Below, one piece after another: positions 22,395 to 33,837 of a stretch of DNA of 64,000 nucleotides. How positions within the stretch are numbered: the first letter of the stretch is position 1; the number at the start of each line of letters is the position of its first letter. The DNA is from Rhineura floridana (lineage: Eukaryota; Chordata; Lepidosauria; Squamata; Rhineuridae): contig NC_084489.1 of the NCBI RefSeq assembly GCF_030035675.1, positions 36,478,001 to 36,542,000 on the forward strand, given 5' to 3'. The notes beneath the pieces are model-generated. The model worked only from the letters and a program-made list of their open reading frames with translations. It had not been told where the DNA came from and made no database searches. A program made the translations under genes and the position numbers.

Positions 22395-24785
22395 AATGTC
22401 TTTTTATTTTTATTTATTTATTTATTATTTAATTTATTAGTCGCCCATCTGGCTGGTTGACCAGCCACTCTGGGTGATGTACAAGATAAAAACAGTACAT
22501 TAAACATTAAAAATTTAAAACATAACAATAAAAGCCTAACCCATCTTAAAGCTTTCCTGAAGAGCCAGGTCTTCAAAGTCCGGCGGAAGGTCATCTCAGA
22601 AGGGGCATGACGGAGGTCATTTGGGAGAGAGTTCCATAGGGTAGGGGCCACTATTGAGAAAGCCCTCTCTCTAGTCCTCATCAGTCTCGCTGTTCTTACC
22701 GGTGGGATCGAGAGAAGGTCTTCTGAGGCTGATCTTGTTGAGCGGCATCCCCGACGATGCTGGAGGCGCTCCTTCAGATAGACTGGGCCAAAACCGTATA
22801 GGGTTTTAAAGGTCAAAACCAACACCTTGAATTGGGTTCGGTAAACAACCGGTAACCAGTGCAACTCCTTAACACCTTTAATCAGACGAGCCGCCGCATT
22901 CTGTACCAGTTGCAACTTCCGGACCATTTTCAAGGGTAACCCCACGTAGAGCGCATTACAGTAGTCTAGGCGAGAGGTGACCAAGGCATGTACCACCGGT
23001 GGGAGCAGATGGTTGGGAAGGTAGGGGTGCAGCCTCCGTATCAGATGGAGTTGATACAGTGCCTCCGGCTCACAGCCCAGACTTGAGCCTCCATGGACAG
23101 CTCCATGGACCCCCAGGCTGCGGACCTGGTCTTTCAGGGGTAAACATACCCCATTGAGCACCAGGTCCACATCCTCCAACCTTCCCTTGTCTCCCACAAA
23201 CAGTACCTCGGTCTTGTCCGGGTTCAGCTTCAGCTTATTCCTTCCCATCCAGCCACTCACTGACTCCAGACACTTGGACAGGATTTCTACAGCCAACCTT
23301 GGTGAAGATTTAAATGAGAGATAGAGCTGCGTGTCATCCGCATACTGATGACACTGCAGCCCAAATCTCCTGATGATTGCCCCCAGCGGCTTTATATAGA
23401 TGTTAAACAGCATCGGGGAGAGGATAGAACCCTGTGGCACCCCACAAGTGAGAGGCCAAGGATCCAAAACCTCCTCCTCCAATGCTACTCTTTGGTACCT
23501 ACCGAAGAGGAAGGAATGGAACCACTGCCACACAGTGCCCCCTATGCCCAACCCCTTTAGGCGGTCCAAGAGGATAGCATGGTCAACGGTATCAAAAGCC
23601 GCTGAGAGATCAATGAGGACAAGGAAGGTGCATTTGCCCCTATCCCATGCCCTCCTCATATCATCCACCCACGCTGTTTCAGTCCCATGTCCAGGCCTGA
23701 AGCCCGATTGAAATGAATCTAGATAATCCGCTTCCTCCAAGTATGCCTGCAACTGTTTTGCCACCACCCGTTCAACCGCCTTGCCTAAGAATGGTAAATT
23801 TGAGACTGGGCGAAAGTTGTTCAGATCTTGAGGATCCAAGGAGGGCTTTTTAAAGATTGGTTTTATTATTGCCTCCTTGAGTGCTGATGGCATTACTCCC
23901 TCTTGAAGTGATGTATTTACCACCATCTTGATCCTCTCACCCAGTCTATCTTTACAGCTCATAATGAGCCATGATGGGCAGGGATCAAGTAAGCACGTGG
24001 TTGGCTTTAAAGTTGAAAGCATCTTGTCCACTTCATCGGATGGAAGAAGCTGGAACCGATCCCACAATGCCGGAGCTCCATTGGTCACCTCTGGCTCACT
24101 CACTGTGTCCACAGTGTATGGTATAGCACTCTTAATACGATCGTTTTTCTCCGCAAAGTGCTTAGCAAACTCGTCACAGGAGACCTTATCATGTTCTATT
24201 GGTTCCGGAGCAACTGGACCGACCAGGCTTCGGACCACTTGGAACAGTCTCCTGGGACAGTACTCTGCAGATGCAATAGGGGCAGCAAAAAAACTTTCTT
24301 TGTTGCCCTTATTGCCACATGATAGGCTGTTGCAGCCGCTCTAACATGTGTTCGGTCATCTTCAGAGCAAGATTTCCGCCACCGGCGCTCTAGCCGTCTC
24401 ACCTCCTGCTTCAGAACTCGCAACCGTGGAGTGAACCACGGTGCTGTCTGAGCTCTATTCCGGGGAAGAGGGCGTTTTGGAGCCACCCGGTCTAATGCCT
24501 CAGCAATTGCAGTATTCCACTCCTCCACTAGGGCCTCAGCCGAGTGGCCGTGTGCATGCTCCAATGAATCCCCAAGCATTCAGGAATCCATCTGGATCCA
24601 TCAGACGTCTGGGACGGACCATCTTAATAGGTCCTCCACCTCCACGGAGGGTTCACGGCATCGAGATGTCTATTCCCACCAGATAGGGATCTGACCATGA
24701 CAAGGGGGTGATGGATGTACCCCCAATTTTCAGATAACTCCCCTCCTCTCCCGAGACAAACACCATCTTGGTTGGCCCATCATCA
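22395..24785 (-). mobile_element. L2 LINE, copy L2-a, 5' truncated
   Basis: The 3' end is an AT-rich (TTTA)n run at 22395-22440 followed by the conserved L2 UTR block (GTCGCCCATCTGGCTGG). The 5' end stops inside the endonuclease at about 24785 (coding SWSD at about 24690-24700 is the first clear motif). It belongs to the same subfamily as L2-c (54.3-57.8 kb), judged by shared peptide blocks such as FQSGFRPGHGTETA. Confidence 0.9.
22418..24579 (-). pseudogene. L2-a endonuclease remnant plus reverse transcriptase
   Basis: It encodes the linker after the endonuclease (NRAQTAPWFTPRLRVLK), then RT: FRPVSNLPFLGKAVERVV, FQSGFRPGHGTETA, LVLIDLSAAFDTVDHAIL, CGVPQGSILSPMLFNIY and HQYADDTQLYLSF. The catalytic YADD is present. 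Relative to L2-c it has a frame change near 24.2 kb, an altered stretch after RSLGV, and an in-frame loss of about ten residues before LHWLPV. Frames run past the usual C-terminus into the UTR. Not functional. Confidence 0.85.
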
Positions 24786-25107
24786 GAAGACATCCAAGTT
24801 ACAGAAATCCTGGTGCAGAATGAAAGGTTAAAACCCTTTAAAAGGGACGTTTTTCATTGAGCATAATGACCTTGGTGTCCCATCCTTAGATTTAGAGTCA
24901 GCTCAATTTTGCTCTCCACGCTGCTCTTACATAGAGCAAATGGTGTAATACAATACAGACTATATGAAAATATCTTCCTCCAAAAAACAACAATGAACCA
25001 GCTATGTAGCCTAAGACATGATTAATGCATGCCCATTCAGTACTGCTATGGAACTTAACATTCTGCTGTCCCATTAATGAGCTTATCTACATAGTAGACT
25101 TAGGGCC
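24786..25107. other. Intergenic, nothing recognised
   Basis: No gene or repeat recognised between L2-a and the inverted-terminus element. Confidence 0.4.
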
Positions 25108-25664
25108 CATCCATACGACTGTATAATCTGCAGTGTTATAGCTTTGTGTCCTCATTAATTCACTGTCATCCATATGACATCGCAAGCTAGTGAGGATTTT
25201 CGTGTTCACAAATCTGCATTAGAAATACCACCAAAACCCCGATATGCTTTTCTAAACCAATAATCAATCGCATTAACGTCCGTGAGCTCGGATGCAATGC
25301 CATGGACTTTCCTGCAATAGGCAGTCCATGGGCATTCTTCCATCAGATACCAAGCCCCTTGTCTCCCCCCCCATAACATACCCACAAACCTGCATATGCA
25401 TGGGAATGAAAAAAGGTATATGTTTCTGCGCTCTTCCAAAAAAGTGTGCAAAAAGCAAAAGACCATTATGGACCAATCACTGAAAAGGGGTGGACTTATG
25501 GGAGTGGCCAATGCTAAAGCAATTTAGACAACTAGAAAAAGTCCACACATACTGATGCTTGATAATTGGGTTTTCACAATAATCCAACCACAAAAGGATA
25601 TGTATGGATCTCAAGGCCACCAACCGAATATGGACAACACGGATTTTGCTGTTAGGTATGGATG
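25108..25664. mobile_element. Candidate non-autonomous DNA transposon, superfamily unknown
   Basis: It starts GGGCCCATCCATACGAC and ends GTATGGATGGACCC, giving a terminal inverted repeat of about 14 nt with one mismatch. Length about 557 bp. No convincing target duplication was found and no transposase is encoded. Confidence 0.45.
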
Positions 25665-26264
25665 GACCCACAGATAAGAGAGTAAGAAAAGAAAAAGATG
25701 ACCAAGAACTTCCCTAAACACGGTGCTAACAATTCATCCTCCTATTCTGAAGATGAACATAGTCTTTTCCCTATTATTGGGATGTTCCAGTGACCAAAAT
25801 ATCTTGGCAGACAAATATAAGATGGCATTTTGGAAAGGTCTAAGAAGTCAATGTTAGATAAAGTCAGAGAGTGTGACATTTGTGAAGATCAAATAAAGAA
25901 ACTTAGGAGACTGATGTAAGAATGTGAAATGTTTTAAAGAACTTTTTGGAGTGCCATATATCCAGCAAAACAGGGGGGAAAAATTGGTATAGAAATAATT
26001 TAAAGAGCTTAAGTTCTGTGTAAATATTATAAGGATCAGCCTGTACATTCTTTTCTTTAATACTGCATCACTGGATGTATTAAGGAAAAGGGTGTGCAAG
26101 CTGATCCTTATCACATTTACACAGAACTTCCACTGATCTCAATGAGATTTACTTCTAAGCAAACGTGTAAGATTGCATGATTTAAAAACCAGATGAGTGT
26201 TGCTTTTTCATAACCAAATTGCATGCCTGTTTCCTTGTGATCACAATTAAGTGTTAGGACCTAG
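25665..26264. other. Intergenic; one family P remnant
   Basis: No gene. 26110-26185 is a decayed family P fold-back (CACTGATCTCAATGAGATTT then ACTTCTAAG, GATTGCATG). Confidence 0.4.
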
Positions 26265-26345
26265 AACATAAGAGCCCTTCCGGATCAGACCAAAGGCCCA
26301 CCTAGTACAGTATCCTGTTCTCACAGTGGTCAATTAGATACCTAT
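26265..26345 (-). mobile_element. CR1 LINE 3' end fragment
   Basis: The reverse complement of the CR1 3' UTR: AGCCCTTCCGGATCAGACCA, GGCCCACCTAGTACAGTATC, CTGTTCTCACAGTGG. Only about 80 bp survive. Confidence 0.75.
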
Positions 26346-27227
26346 CCCAACCCCGCATACATAGTTTTTACAAAGTAGGCCTGGCCCTTGACAACTGCAA
26401 ACAAACATTAAATACTGTGAGTAAAAGTTAGCAAGGCACTCAATATTTGACACCACACCCAATTACCTATGAATTAGCCATCCATAATCTCCCCCCCTTT
26501 CTCGTTATAGCTGACTAGTTCATCATCTTTTTCCTTTCAAGAAGAGGTAGGTGGGGCATGTGTGCAGGGTTATTGAAGCCCACACTGTCTGTATGGGAGG
26601 GTGCCTGGGAACTCCATCTCCTCAATCCATGGCACAGTCAGGAGCCATCGCTGCCGCAGATCGCACAACAGGAGCACTACCTTCTCACCCTCAGGGATCC
26701 CTCTGTGCTGCAAGGGCCTTCAACCAGGGCCCAAACTGGCTGCCCTCTGGCGCTGGTCCTGACTGCAAAAATCAAATACAGCAGTCCTAAATATAGGTCA
26801 ACTCAATGGATTTCACAGCTTACTTGTAGTTTCTAAGCATACCTACGCTACAAGTCCAAGCATTAAACTTTCAGTGGCTTCTGCTGAAGAATCCTGGGGA
26901 TCACTATGACAAGGATTACAACCCACACAACATTTGCCATTTGTACCAATGAAAGTTCTCCTTCCAAAACAATAGAAATAGGTGTGTGGGGGGGGAAGGG
27001 GTTTTAAACAGGTCCACAGTGAGAGGCAACAGGTTAAAAAGCCCTACATCACCCCCTGCATCAAGATCCATATCTGTGCCTGCTATATCCTTTAAAAAAA
27101 ACACCCACCATTTTCACAATTGCTAGTTGTGTGAATGGCAATACATCCTGTCTGCCTAGTTGAAATAATAAAATATGCTTTACCTTCCTCCAGTTCCCTC
27201 TCTTTCTTCTGCTTCTGTGTTGAACTT
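26346..27227. other. Intergenic, nothing recognised
   Basis: Short unsupported frames only (92 codons at most). No repeat recognised. Confidence 0.4.
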
Positions 27228-27313
27228 TTGATTGTGAGCTCCTCAGGACAGGGACATGTTCTCTTGCACTGTTTAAAGCACCATGCAGATTAATGGTGCC
27301 ATATAAATAAAGT
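27228..27313 (+). repeat. LINE 3' tail (L2/CR1-group type)
   Basis: The motif order GATTGTGAGCTCCTCAGGAC, AGGGACATG, then GGTGCCATATAAATAAA is the common 3' terminal region of ancient tetrapod L2/CR1-group LINEs. A similar tail lies at 40925-41045. Confidence 0.5.
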
Positions 27314-27817
27314 TGTGTGGGTAGTATTCCAAGAGAAAAAGAAACCTTCCTTTCCAACAGATTCTAGCCACATACCCTGGCCACAGTCCTCAACAGATCC
27401 TACCACTTTGGATACATGGCCAGATTTGTTCTAATTAACTTCGTTCCATTGCTCTACATTTTCACATATAGGAAGCTCTGATGAGAAAGGCAATCTCCCT
27501 GCCTGCCCCCACCCCGAGTCTATTTTCAGCAACCTCTGTGGGGTTAGCCACTGAGGTGTGCTGTAGCATATTCTACCTTGTCATTACACTTTCATAAAAG
27601 AAAAAGGGTTAGAGATCCCAGAGCCATACCTGAAGGCCAATTTAGTGCTGCTTTAGCAACTCCTTTTGTACACCTGCCAGCATCTATCAACTCATTAGCT
27701 ACATTCACTCCTTCACACCTGATCCAAAAGCCATACCTCAGAAATGCACAGGTGATGTAAGGATTGAACAAACCTCCTTGCTGTTCTTATTTTGCTGCAG
27801 AGGTAACTTCTCTTAGG

Positions 27818-28113
27818 GTAAAAAGGTAAAGGTGTCCCTGCACTTGTAGTGCGAGTCGTTTCCGACTCTTAGGGTGACGTCTTGCGACATTTACTAGGCA
27901 GACCATATATATGGGGTGGGATTGCCAGTTCCTTCCCTGGCCTTTCTTTACCCCCCAGCATATGCCGGGTACTCATTTTACCGACCACGGATGGATGGAA
28001 GGCTGAGTGGACCTTGACCCCTTTTACCAGAGATTCAAATTCCTCCTTCCGTTGGAATCGAACTCCGGCCGTGAGCAGAGCTTCGGCTGCATTACCGCCG
28101 CTTACCACTCTGC
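27818..28113 (-). repeat. Sauria SINE, copy 2
   Basis: Nearly full length. The head reverse complement is GCAGAGTGGTAAGCGGCGG with the B box GAGTTCGATTCC. The 3' part has GAGTCGGAAACGACTCGCAC and ends in the tail repeats (AGGTAAA-like) at 27818-27830. It keeps more CG dinucleotides than copy 1, suggesting a younger insertion. Confidence 0.88.
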
Positions 28114-28129
28114 TTCTCAAAATATAGAG

Positions 28130-28488
28130 CAGTAGCTCCGAAACTTTTCCGTCCACAGACCACTTGAAAATTTCTGATAGTCCTGCTGGAGTGCTTAATG
28201 GTTTTTTCCCACCTGTTGCAGCAATTGGAATGTACTGTGCTAGATGGTGTATGATTTCTAATTGTATTTTTTTGCTTCTTCTATTTCTCATATTGTATTT
28301 TATTGCATTATGATTTACATTCCATAGAATTCAAACTGTGATACACTAAAATGCAACATAACAAATAAAAGGAGCAATAAAAATGCAATTAAAATCAATA
28401 TTAATATTTCATGCAGACATGACAAAGACAACCTGAATGAAGATCGTGGAATACTGGTAGTCGATGGATCATAGTTTGGGAACCCCTG
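28130..28488 (+). mobile_element. hAT-like non-autonomous element, family D copy 2
   Basis: Starts CAGTAGCTCCGAAACTTTT and ends TAGTTTGGGAACCCCTG. It shares interior blocks with copy 1 (GAATTC-flanked AT-rich core; CACCTGTTG / CAACAGGTG). The 8-bp flanks match at only five positions, so the target duplication is weak. It directly follows Sauria SINE copy 2. Confidence 0.65.
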
Positions 28489-28498
28489 AAGTAAAGCC

Positions 28499-28908
28499 TA
28501 AGGATGGAAGGATCTATCAATTATGGTCTCTTTGTTTCTCATTTTTTCCAATCTTAAATTCAGTTCTCCACATTTTTTTTAGCAATTTGCAGTTTAAAAA
28601 AAAATCCTCATCAAACTTCATAAGCATTTTATTTTTTGTATGCAGCTTTGACTAATGTACACCTTTTTGCAAGCAATTTCTCCTACTATAATGCATTTCA
28701 TATATTATTTTCAGTAATATATCCATTTTGATGCACCCTTTCCCCTAATACATACATTTTTGAAAAAGCTGCTTAGTTGGAGAATTGTATCGCAAAATTT
28801 GGATAAGTGTGAATTTTGAAAGATGGCTGTGCTTTGGTTCCCATATTGTACATTTTTGATATATTTGCCTTTAAATAAACACTGAATCAAATTTCACCCC
28901 AATTTCTA
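28499..28908 (-). mobile_element. hAT-like non-autonomous element, family A copy 4 (reverse)
   Basis: A family A copy in minus orientation: TAAGGATGG at the left edge is the reverse of CCATCCCTA, and the interior runs in reverse (CGCAAAATTTGGATAAGTGT). The flanks GTAAAGCC and GTAGAGAT match weakly. It abuts family D copy 2. Confidence 0.65.
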
Positions 28909-30341
28909 GTAGAGATCCAGAATTATTAGTAGCTTAAAGATTGGTTTAGATGTGGAAAATACATGCTCCAGTCCTTGTTTGTCTGTGGAGCTAATTCCCC
29001 CCCACACACACACACACGTGTTATTTTCACAATAGTGCTATGGGGTAGGGTTAGGCCAAGAGAGTGCAATATCACCCAGTGCTTTTCATGGCTGAGCAGT
29101 TGTTTGAAGTTGGGTCTCTCTACAATCCAGCACTTGAAGTATGCCACGGGCTCTCTTCTGGTTCCATGAAGGGCCTGCTGTACCATCAGGCAGCTGCCTT
29201 AGGTGGCAAATTCTGGATGTGAGAAGGGCCATGGCTCCCTGAGCTAGCCTGCTGCCTTCAAGAGTGGTGGAGGATGTTGTCCCATCACTAGTGTTAAATA
29301 AGATTCAATTACCAGTCTGATCAGCTTCTGTATACGGAATGGGAAGGGATGTAATCTGGTTCCATATCTCTATCCTGCCCTTGCAAACAGGAACATTCTC
29401 AATTGCATTAAGCTTTTGTCAGTCCCATTCCCTCTGGTCATCTTAATCATTGTTTACTCTCAGACCTGCAGGTGTTATGATGAGGCAGAGCAATGCATAT
29501 CAAATTTGCTGTTGGAAAAATCATGAAAGCAGTAATCCTACATTCACTAGCAAGAGATTAAAATAATCCTTAATTTTCCAGGGTGCTGGTTTGGGTCATA
29601 GTCCTGTGCAGTAGATTCCAACCATGCAGGATAAGCCATCCAATCACTCATACTTTAAAAACATCTCCCCCAGGTTTCTGCAAGGAATCAAACTGAAGTT
29701 TTCTCGCTCTGTTTCCCAAACTGTGAATGGCTGTGACCCAGAATAGCTACCAGTTCTTTCTTGTCAGTGTTTAGGTGCTTAGAATAATGGAATACTTTGA
29801 TAAATAGAAGCTGCAGTCTTCTTAGTTTTCTTCGGCATTACAACTTTTAATATGTAAAAACCTTTCCTTTTATACATGCCATGCTATCATTTTTTAAGAG
29901 TTGAAGACCATTCTGAATATGGATTTTGGTGGCATTCAACAGTCATTGCTAATAGCCATTTAACATCTAACCTCAATTAATTTCTAATCTCTTTTTTTTG
30001 TAAAGGTACAAGCATCTTATGGAAGTGAATTCTTTAAGTTAATTACAGGTTGGTGAAAAAAGATATGCTTTTTCATCAGTCTTAACCAGCTGTCAATTAA
30101 TTCCTGTGATTATGATGCAGAGGCAGTTGCTGTGTCCCGGTTAAGTTCAGCTGCTATCAGGCAATGTTGTCCTCTCCTCTATCACACCCTCAAACTTCCA
30201 TACTGTTGGCTGGGATGATAAATACATCTTCTACAACCCAGGACACTGTGATCTAACAGCCTACATTCTTTGATACAACCCAGTTGATCATTAGCTTTCC
30301 TGTCTTCCATTTTGTATTTTAAGCTATGTTGTTGTCAGTAC
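28909..30341. other. Intergenic; MIR-like relic, otherwise no gene
   Basis: About 29005-29140 is a decayed minus-oriented MIR-like SINE (GGTAGGGTTAGGCCAAGAGA, CACCCAGTGCTTTTCATGGC). 29850-30120 is repeat-free and resembles conserved non-coding DNA. No coding frame is supported. Confidence 0.4.
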
Positions 30342-30679
30342 TAGGGTTGCCAGGTTCTTGGTCTGAGACTGATCCTGTATCTTTAGGAGAAAAGAAAGTC
30401 AGACAAGTGCTGGTGTTCTTGCAACATTATAATGGGAAAAACCACAAGGTGGAATTCTCCCTTCCCCCTGCACAACTTTTAAAGATACAGAAGACCTCTT
30501 GGTTGCCAGGCCCATCCTCCAAGATATCTTCTGTATCTTTAAAAGTTGTGGAGGGGGAAGGGACAATTCCACCTTGTGGTTTTTCTCATTACAGAGTTGC
30601 AAGAACACCTGCACTTGGCTGACCTTCTCTTCTACTAAAGATACAGTATCAGGATCAGGCCATGGACCTGGCAACCCTA
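30342..30679. mobile_element. Palindromic hAT-type MITE, family B copy 1
   Basis: 338 bp, almost entirely an inverted repeat. It starts TAGGGTTGCCAGGTTC and ends GGACCTGGCAACCCTA. Inner arms carry AACCACAAGGTGGAATTC and CAATTCCACCTTGTGGTT, with a loop near TTGGTTGCCAGGCCC. Similar peptides therefore appear on both strands. It starts TAGGG as hAT termini do. The flanks here (GTCAGTAC, TTTGAGAC) do not match. Confidence 0.8.
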
Positions 30680-31974
30680 TTTGAGACACATGTGAAAAAG
30701 CTGGGCATAAATGTTTAAATAAATAAACATCTTTAATGACATTATGGTGCTTCCTGTTTTAAAAATTCATTCCTGTTTTGTGCTGATATTTAAAATAAGA
30801 TCTTGTAAAGAAGTGTCCTTGATGCCTGCCCCATATAACGACCAGAACTCCCTTTCTCAAGAGACTTGTCAATGTCTGAGCTTTTTCATTCTCCAGACTC
30901 TTTAAAATACAACTTTCAGGGCCTGCTAGGCCAGGCTTAAATTGCTATGAGGCAGTTTATTTATTCATTTATTTATTAGATTTATATCCCTTCCTTCCTC
31001 CCAGTAGGAGCAGCAGTTAAGCTATTTTCATCCATAGCGTTCATATTTTAATTGGGTATTTTTTTGGGAGGGGAGAGTCTTGCTGGAGTTATGTAGTGAG
31101 ATGGGTTAGAAATGGAAATAAATAATTGAGGGTACAATTCTATACCCATTTACCTGGGAGTAGCTCCAATGATCACAGTAGGACTTACATCTGAGTAGAT
31201 ATGTTGGGTTGCACTATACATTGGAAAATTGTGTCCGTTTCAGCTCCTAAGAAAGGAGGTGTCTGTTTTATTTTCCACTGCAGTTGCAGAGCTGGGAGTG
31301 ATTTTCACACTGCACATTAGTGCAGTGTATGCAAGTCTGTGTGCCCACATGCACAAGAGAGCAAGAGCGAGACAGATTTGTTCTTTTTAATTGCTTTTCT
31401 GATCCAAAAAAAGCTGAGATTAAAAGAAGTCTGTGTTGGTTCCTCTTTAAACAGGGATACGACTATGAAAACGGAGAATAACAATCTGATGCACAAAGCT
31501 AAGAATAGCTTTCCTTTCCTAACTCAAGCTCAGGGGAACTGCAATGCAGGCAATTAGAAAAAAAATGGAACAGGAGCAGAGCACCCAGAAGTTGATTACA
31601 CCTTTCCAGGAAGCAGCAACAAGGGATCTTTAATGATGACAAATTAGCTGATAAAGTCATTCTGAATCAACACATAACTGAGAGCAGCCAGTTGATCTCA
31701 GACCGTAAACTGAAAAGGGGTCCTGTGATAGCCCCCTGTCCTAGGCCACTATCAATTTGAGGCAGGCTTCCACATGTCTGAGTTCCAAAACCTTTCCATG
31801 CTGATGAGCTCTGAAATAATTATGGAATGTCTTTGAGTATCCTTTACCACTGAGCAATCTCTACTCAGCTGGGATTGGGGCTTTTAAATAAGAGGGTGAG
31901 ACTCCCATCAGCTCTCTCCCTTTCCATGTTTTTAGATTAACCACCATTGTAGGGACTCTGCCTTCATGCTTGCT
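30680..31974. other. Intergenic; AT-rich LINE tail and family P remnant
   Basis: 30955-31015 is an L2-type tail (TTATTTATTCATTTATTTAT, then AGATTTATATCCC). 31135-31215 is a decayed family P fold-back. No coding frame is supported. Confidence 0.4.
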
Positions 31975-32112
31975 TTTCCTCCAATACAGCAGGGGGCTCT
32001 TTAAGAATCACAACAATCCAGCGAGGTAAATTAGGCTGAGATGTAACACCTTCTCACCCAGTCAGCTTTGTTACCATGAACAGGGATTTGAACTGGGTTT
32101 CCTGTTCAGTCC
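31975..32112 (-). repeat. MIR-like tRNA SINE relic
   Basis: Blocks GCGAGGTAAATTAGGCTGAG, CTCACCCAGTC and ACAGGGATTTGAACTGG correspond in order to the better copy at 20565-20768. Confidence 0.65.
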
Positions 32113-32359
32113 CACGCTGGTGACAGCATGCTTACCTTTCTGATGTTCCTCTCTTTTTTGTTTAGTGGGTAAAACAATCTCTCTCTACAGATTTGTATTT
32201 GATAGAAGTCACAGGTGGTCAGAAAAAAGATGCTCAGCATCTACATGGGCATAAGATTGCCTTATTTGAAGCTTCTCCAGGCAAGGCTTTTTTCTGTGCT
32301 TAATCAAAACAAATGCAGTTTGCTCAACCAGGTCAAAGTGGAGTATATAATCCAGCTCA

Positions 32360-32545
32360 TAATGGGGAAGCTCAGTGGCAGAGCATTTGCTTTAGGTCCC
32401 AGGTTCTGCTCCTGGTATTTCCAGACAAGGCTGGAAAAAACTCCTGTCTGAGAGTAGGAGAGCTGCTGCTAGTCAGAGCAGACAATACAAACCAAATGGA
32501 CAATGGTCTGACTCAGTAAAAGGCAACTTCCTGTGTTCCTAGAAT
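32360..32545 (+). repeat. tRNA-derived SINE, copy 5
   Basis: The best-kept head: GGGGAAGCTCAGTGGCAGAG (A box region) and CCAGGTTCTGCTCC (B box region). Then CAGACAAGGCTGG, GCTAGTCAGAGCAGACAATA, CAATGGTCTGACTCAGTAAA and a tail GCAACTTCCTGTGTTCC. Not a tRNA gene: no cloverleaf can be completed. Confidence 0.8.
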
Positions 32546-32647
32546 CCTGCTATGTACTCCATTGCACTTAATATCAAATTACTATCCAGTGGGGATGGAT
32601 GCCAGAGCTTGAAGATCATTTTAGAACTTCATGTATACTCCCCTGAA

Positions 32648-32668
32648 CATACATACATACATACATAC

Positions 32669-32738
<70 letters not shown>
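32648..32738. repeat. (ACAT)n(AG)n compound microsatellite
   Basis: About six ACAT units followed by about 33 AG units. Poly(Arg-Glu) and poly(Ser-Leu) frames across it are artefacts. Confidence 0.97.
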
Positions 32739-32739
<1 letters not shown>

Positions 32740-33837
32740 ACCTGCATGTTTGGACAGCACCATTCATTTCAACAGAAAGGACACAGAATACCATGTTCTC
32801 TGCCATTTTCAAATGAAGGTAGGGAGCCTTGCTTATTGATGTCTATGAATTTGTTTGCATATAAATTATCTAACACATTCTTGAATAGCAGTGACATTTA
32901 CTTTGGGTATAGTGCCAGTTCCTTCAATCTAATTCATGTTGCAAATGGGTTGAAAAAGACAATATTGTGTTTATATGGGTTTGGTTGGGATCACTCATCA
33001 TAAACATACACACTTCCTTATGACTTCCTTACATAAATATTTGAGTAGTTTATCTTCTTAACACCAGCGAACATTCTGTTGTGATTCTCAAATGAGATTG
33101 TTCTTTTCTCAGTTCCATCATGGACCACGATCATAATGATATAACCCTCCACAACAATTGTCTCAGGTTTTAAAAGAATTGAATTCTAGGATCTCTGTGT
33201 GTCCTAAAAAGCCGGTATTTGTAATAAGTTCCTAAGAAGACCTGTGAATGGTAAATGCTTGGTCAGTGCAAGAAAGACTAAAGGCACTTTGTAAGAATCA
33301 TGGAACTTGGAGCTCAAAACTCTTGCAGGGTGTTACCAACAGAGTTGTTATAAATGTAACACAACAAAAATTCGGACCTGCTTCCTTTGAAAATGGAGTG
33401 GCATAGAGACTGCTTGAAACGGCATCTCTGTGACAGATGTATCCTATGGTGTGCCATTTGTACACAGCAGGTTAGCACACAGGTTAGACATCACCATCTC
33501 AGAAGCTTACTGGGTTGCGGCGGCAGCATAACACCCTAATATAGTATAGCCATTGGGACTCCATTTTCTCACAATGACTTGCAGTGATGCTATATTAGGG
33601 CAAAGTGGGAAATTGAAATGACAGTTCCTCCAGAACCACTTGGCAGAAATACCTCAGGTTTCTACTTAGCAGGTGTAGCTCAGCATTGAGCCTAGTGGTC
33701 TCAGGGGACATTACATTTGGCTATCTATGACAGGGTCCTTGGGGATCCCCTCCATACTAGTCTTAGTTGATGCATATGTGCCAATGCCATGTTTATTCAG
33801 TAAACATATAGCCTGTATAATCCTACTTATCAGTGAT
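32739..33837. other. Intergenic; one short hairpin
   Basis: No gene. CCCTAATATAG (33534-33544) and CTATATTAGGG (33590-33600) form a perfect 11-bp inverted repeat around a 45-nt spacer. Confidence 0.4.

Noticed and set aside
30326-30689. Pair of similar small proteins on opposite strands
   Set aside because: A consequence of the palindromic family B element; the same occurs at 53.0-53.3 kb.
32360-32420. tRNA gene
   Set aside because: A and B boxes are present, but no acceptor stem or full cloverleaf forms and the sequence continues as a SINE body.
32552-32839. Poly(Arg-Glu) protein
   Set aside because: Translation of the (AG)n microsatellite.
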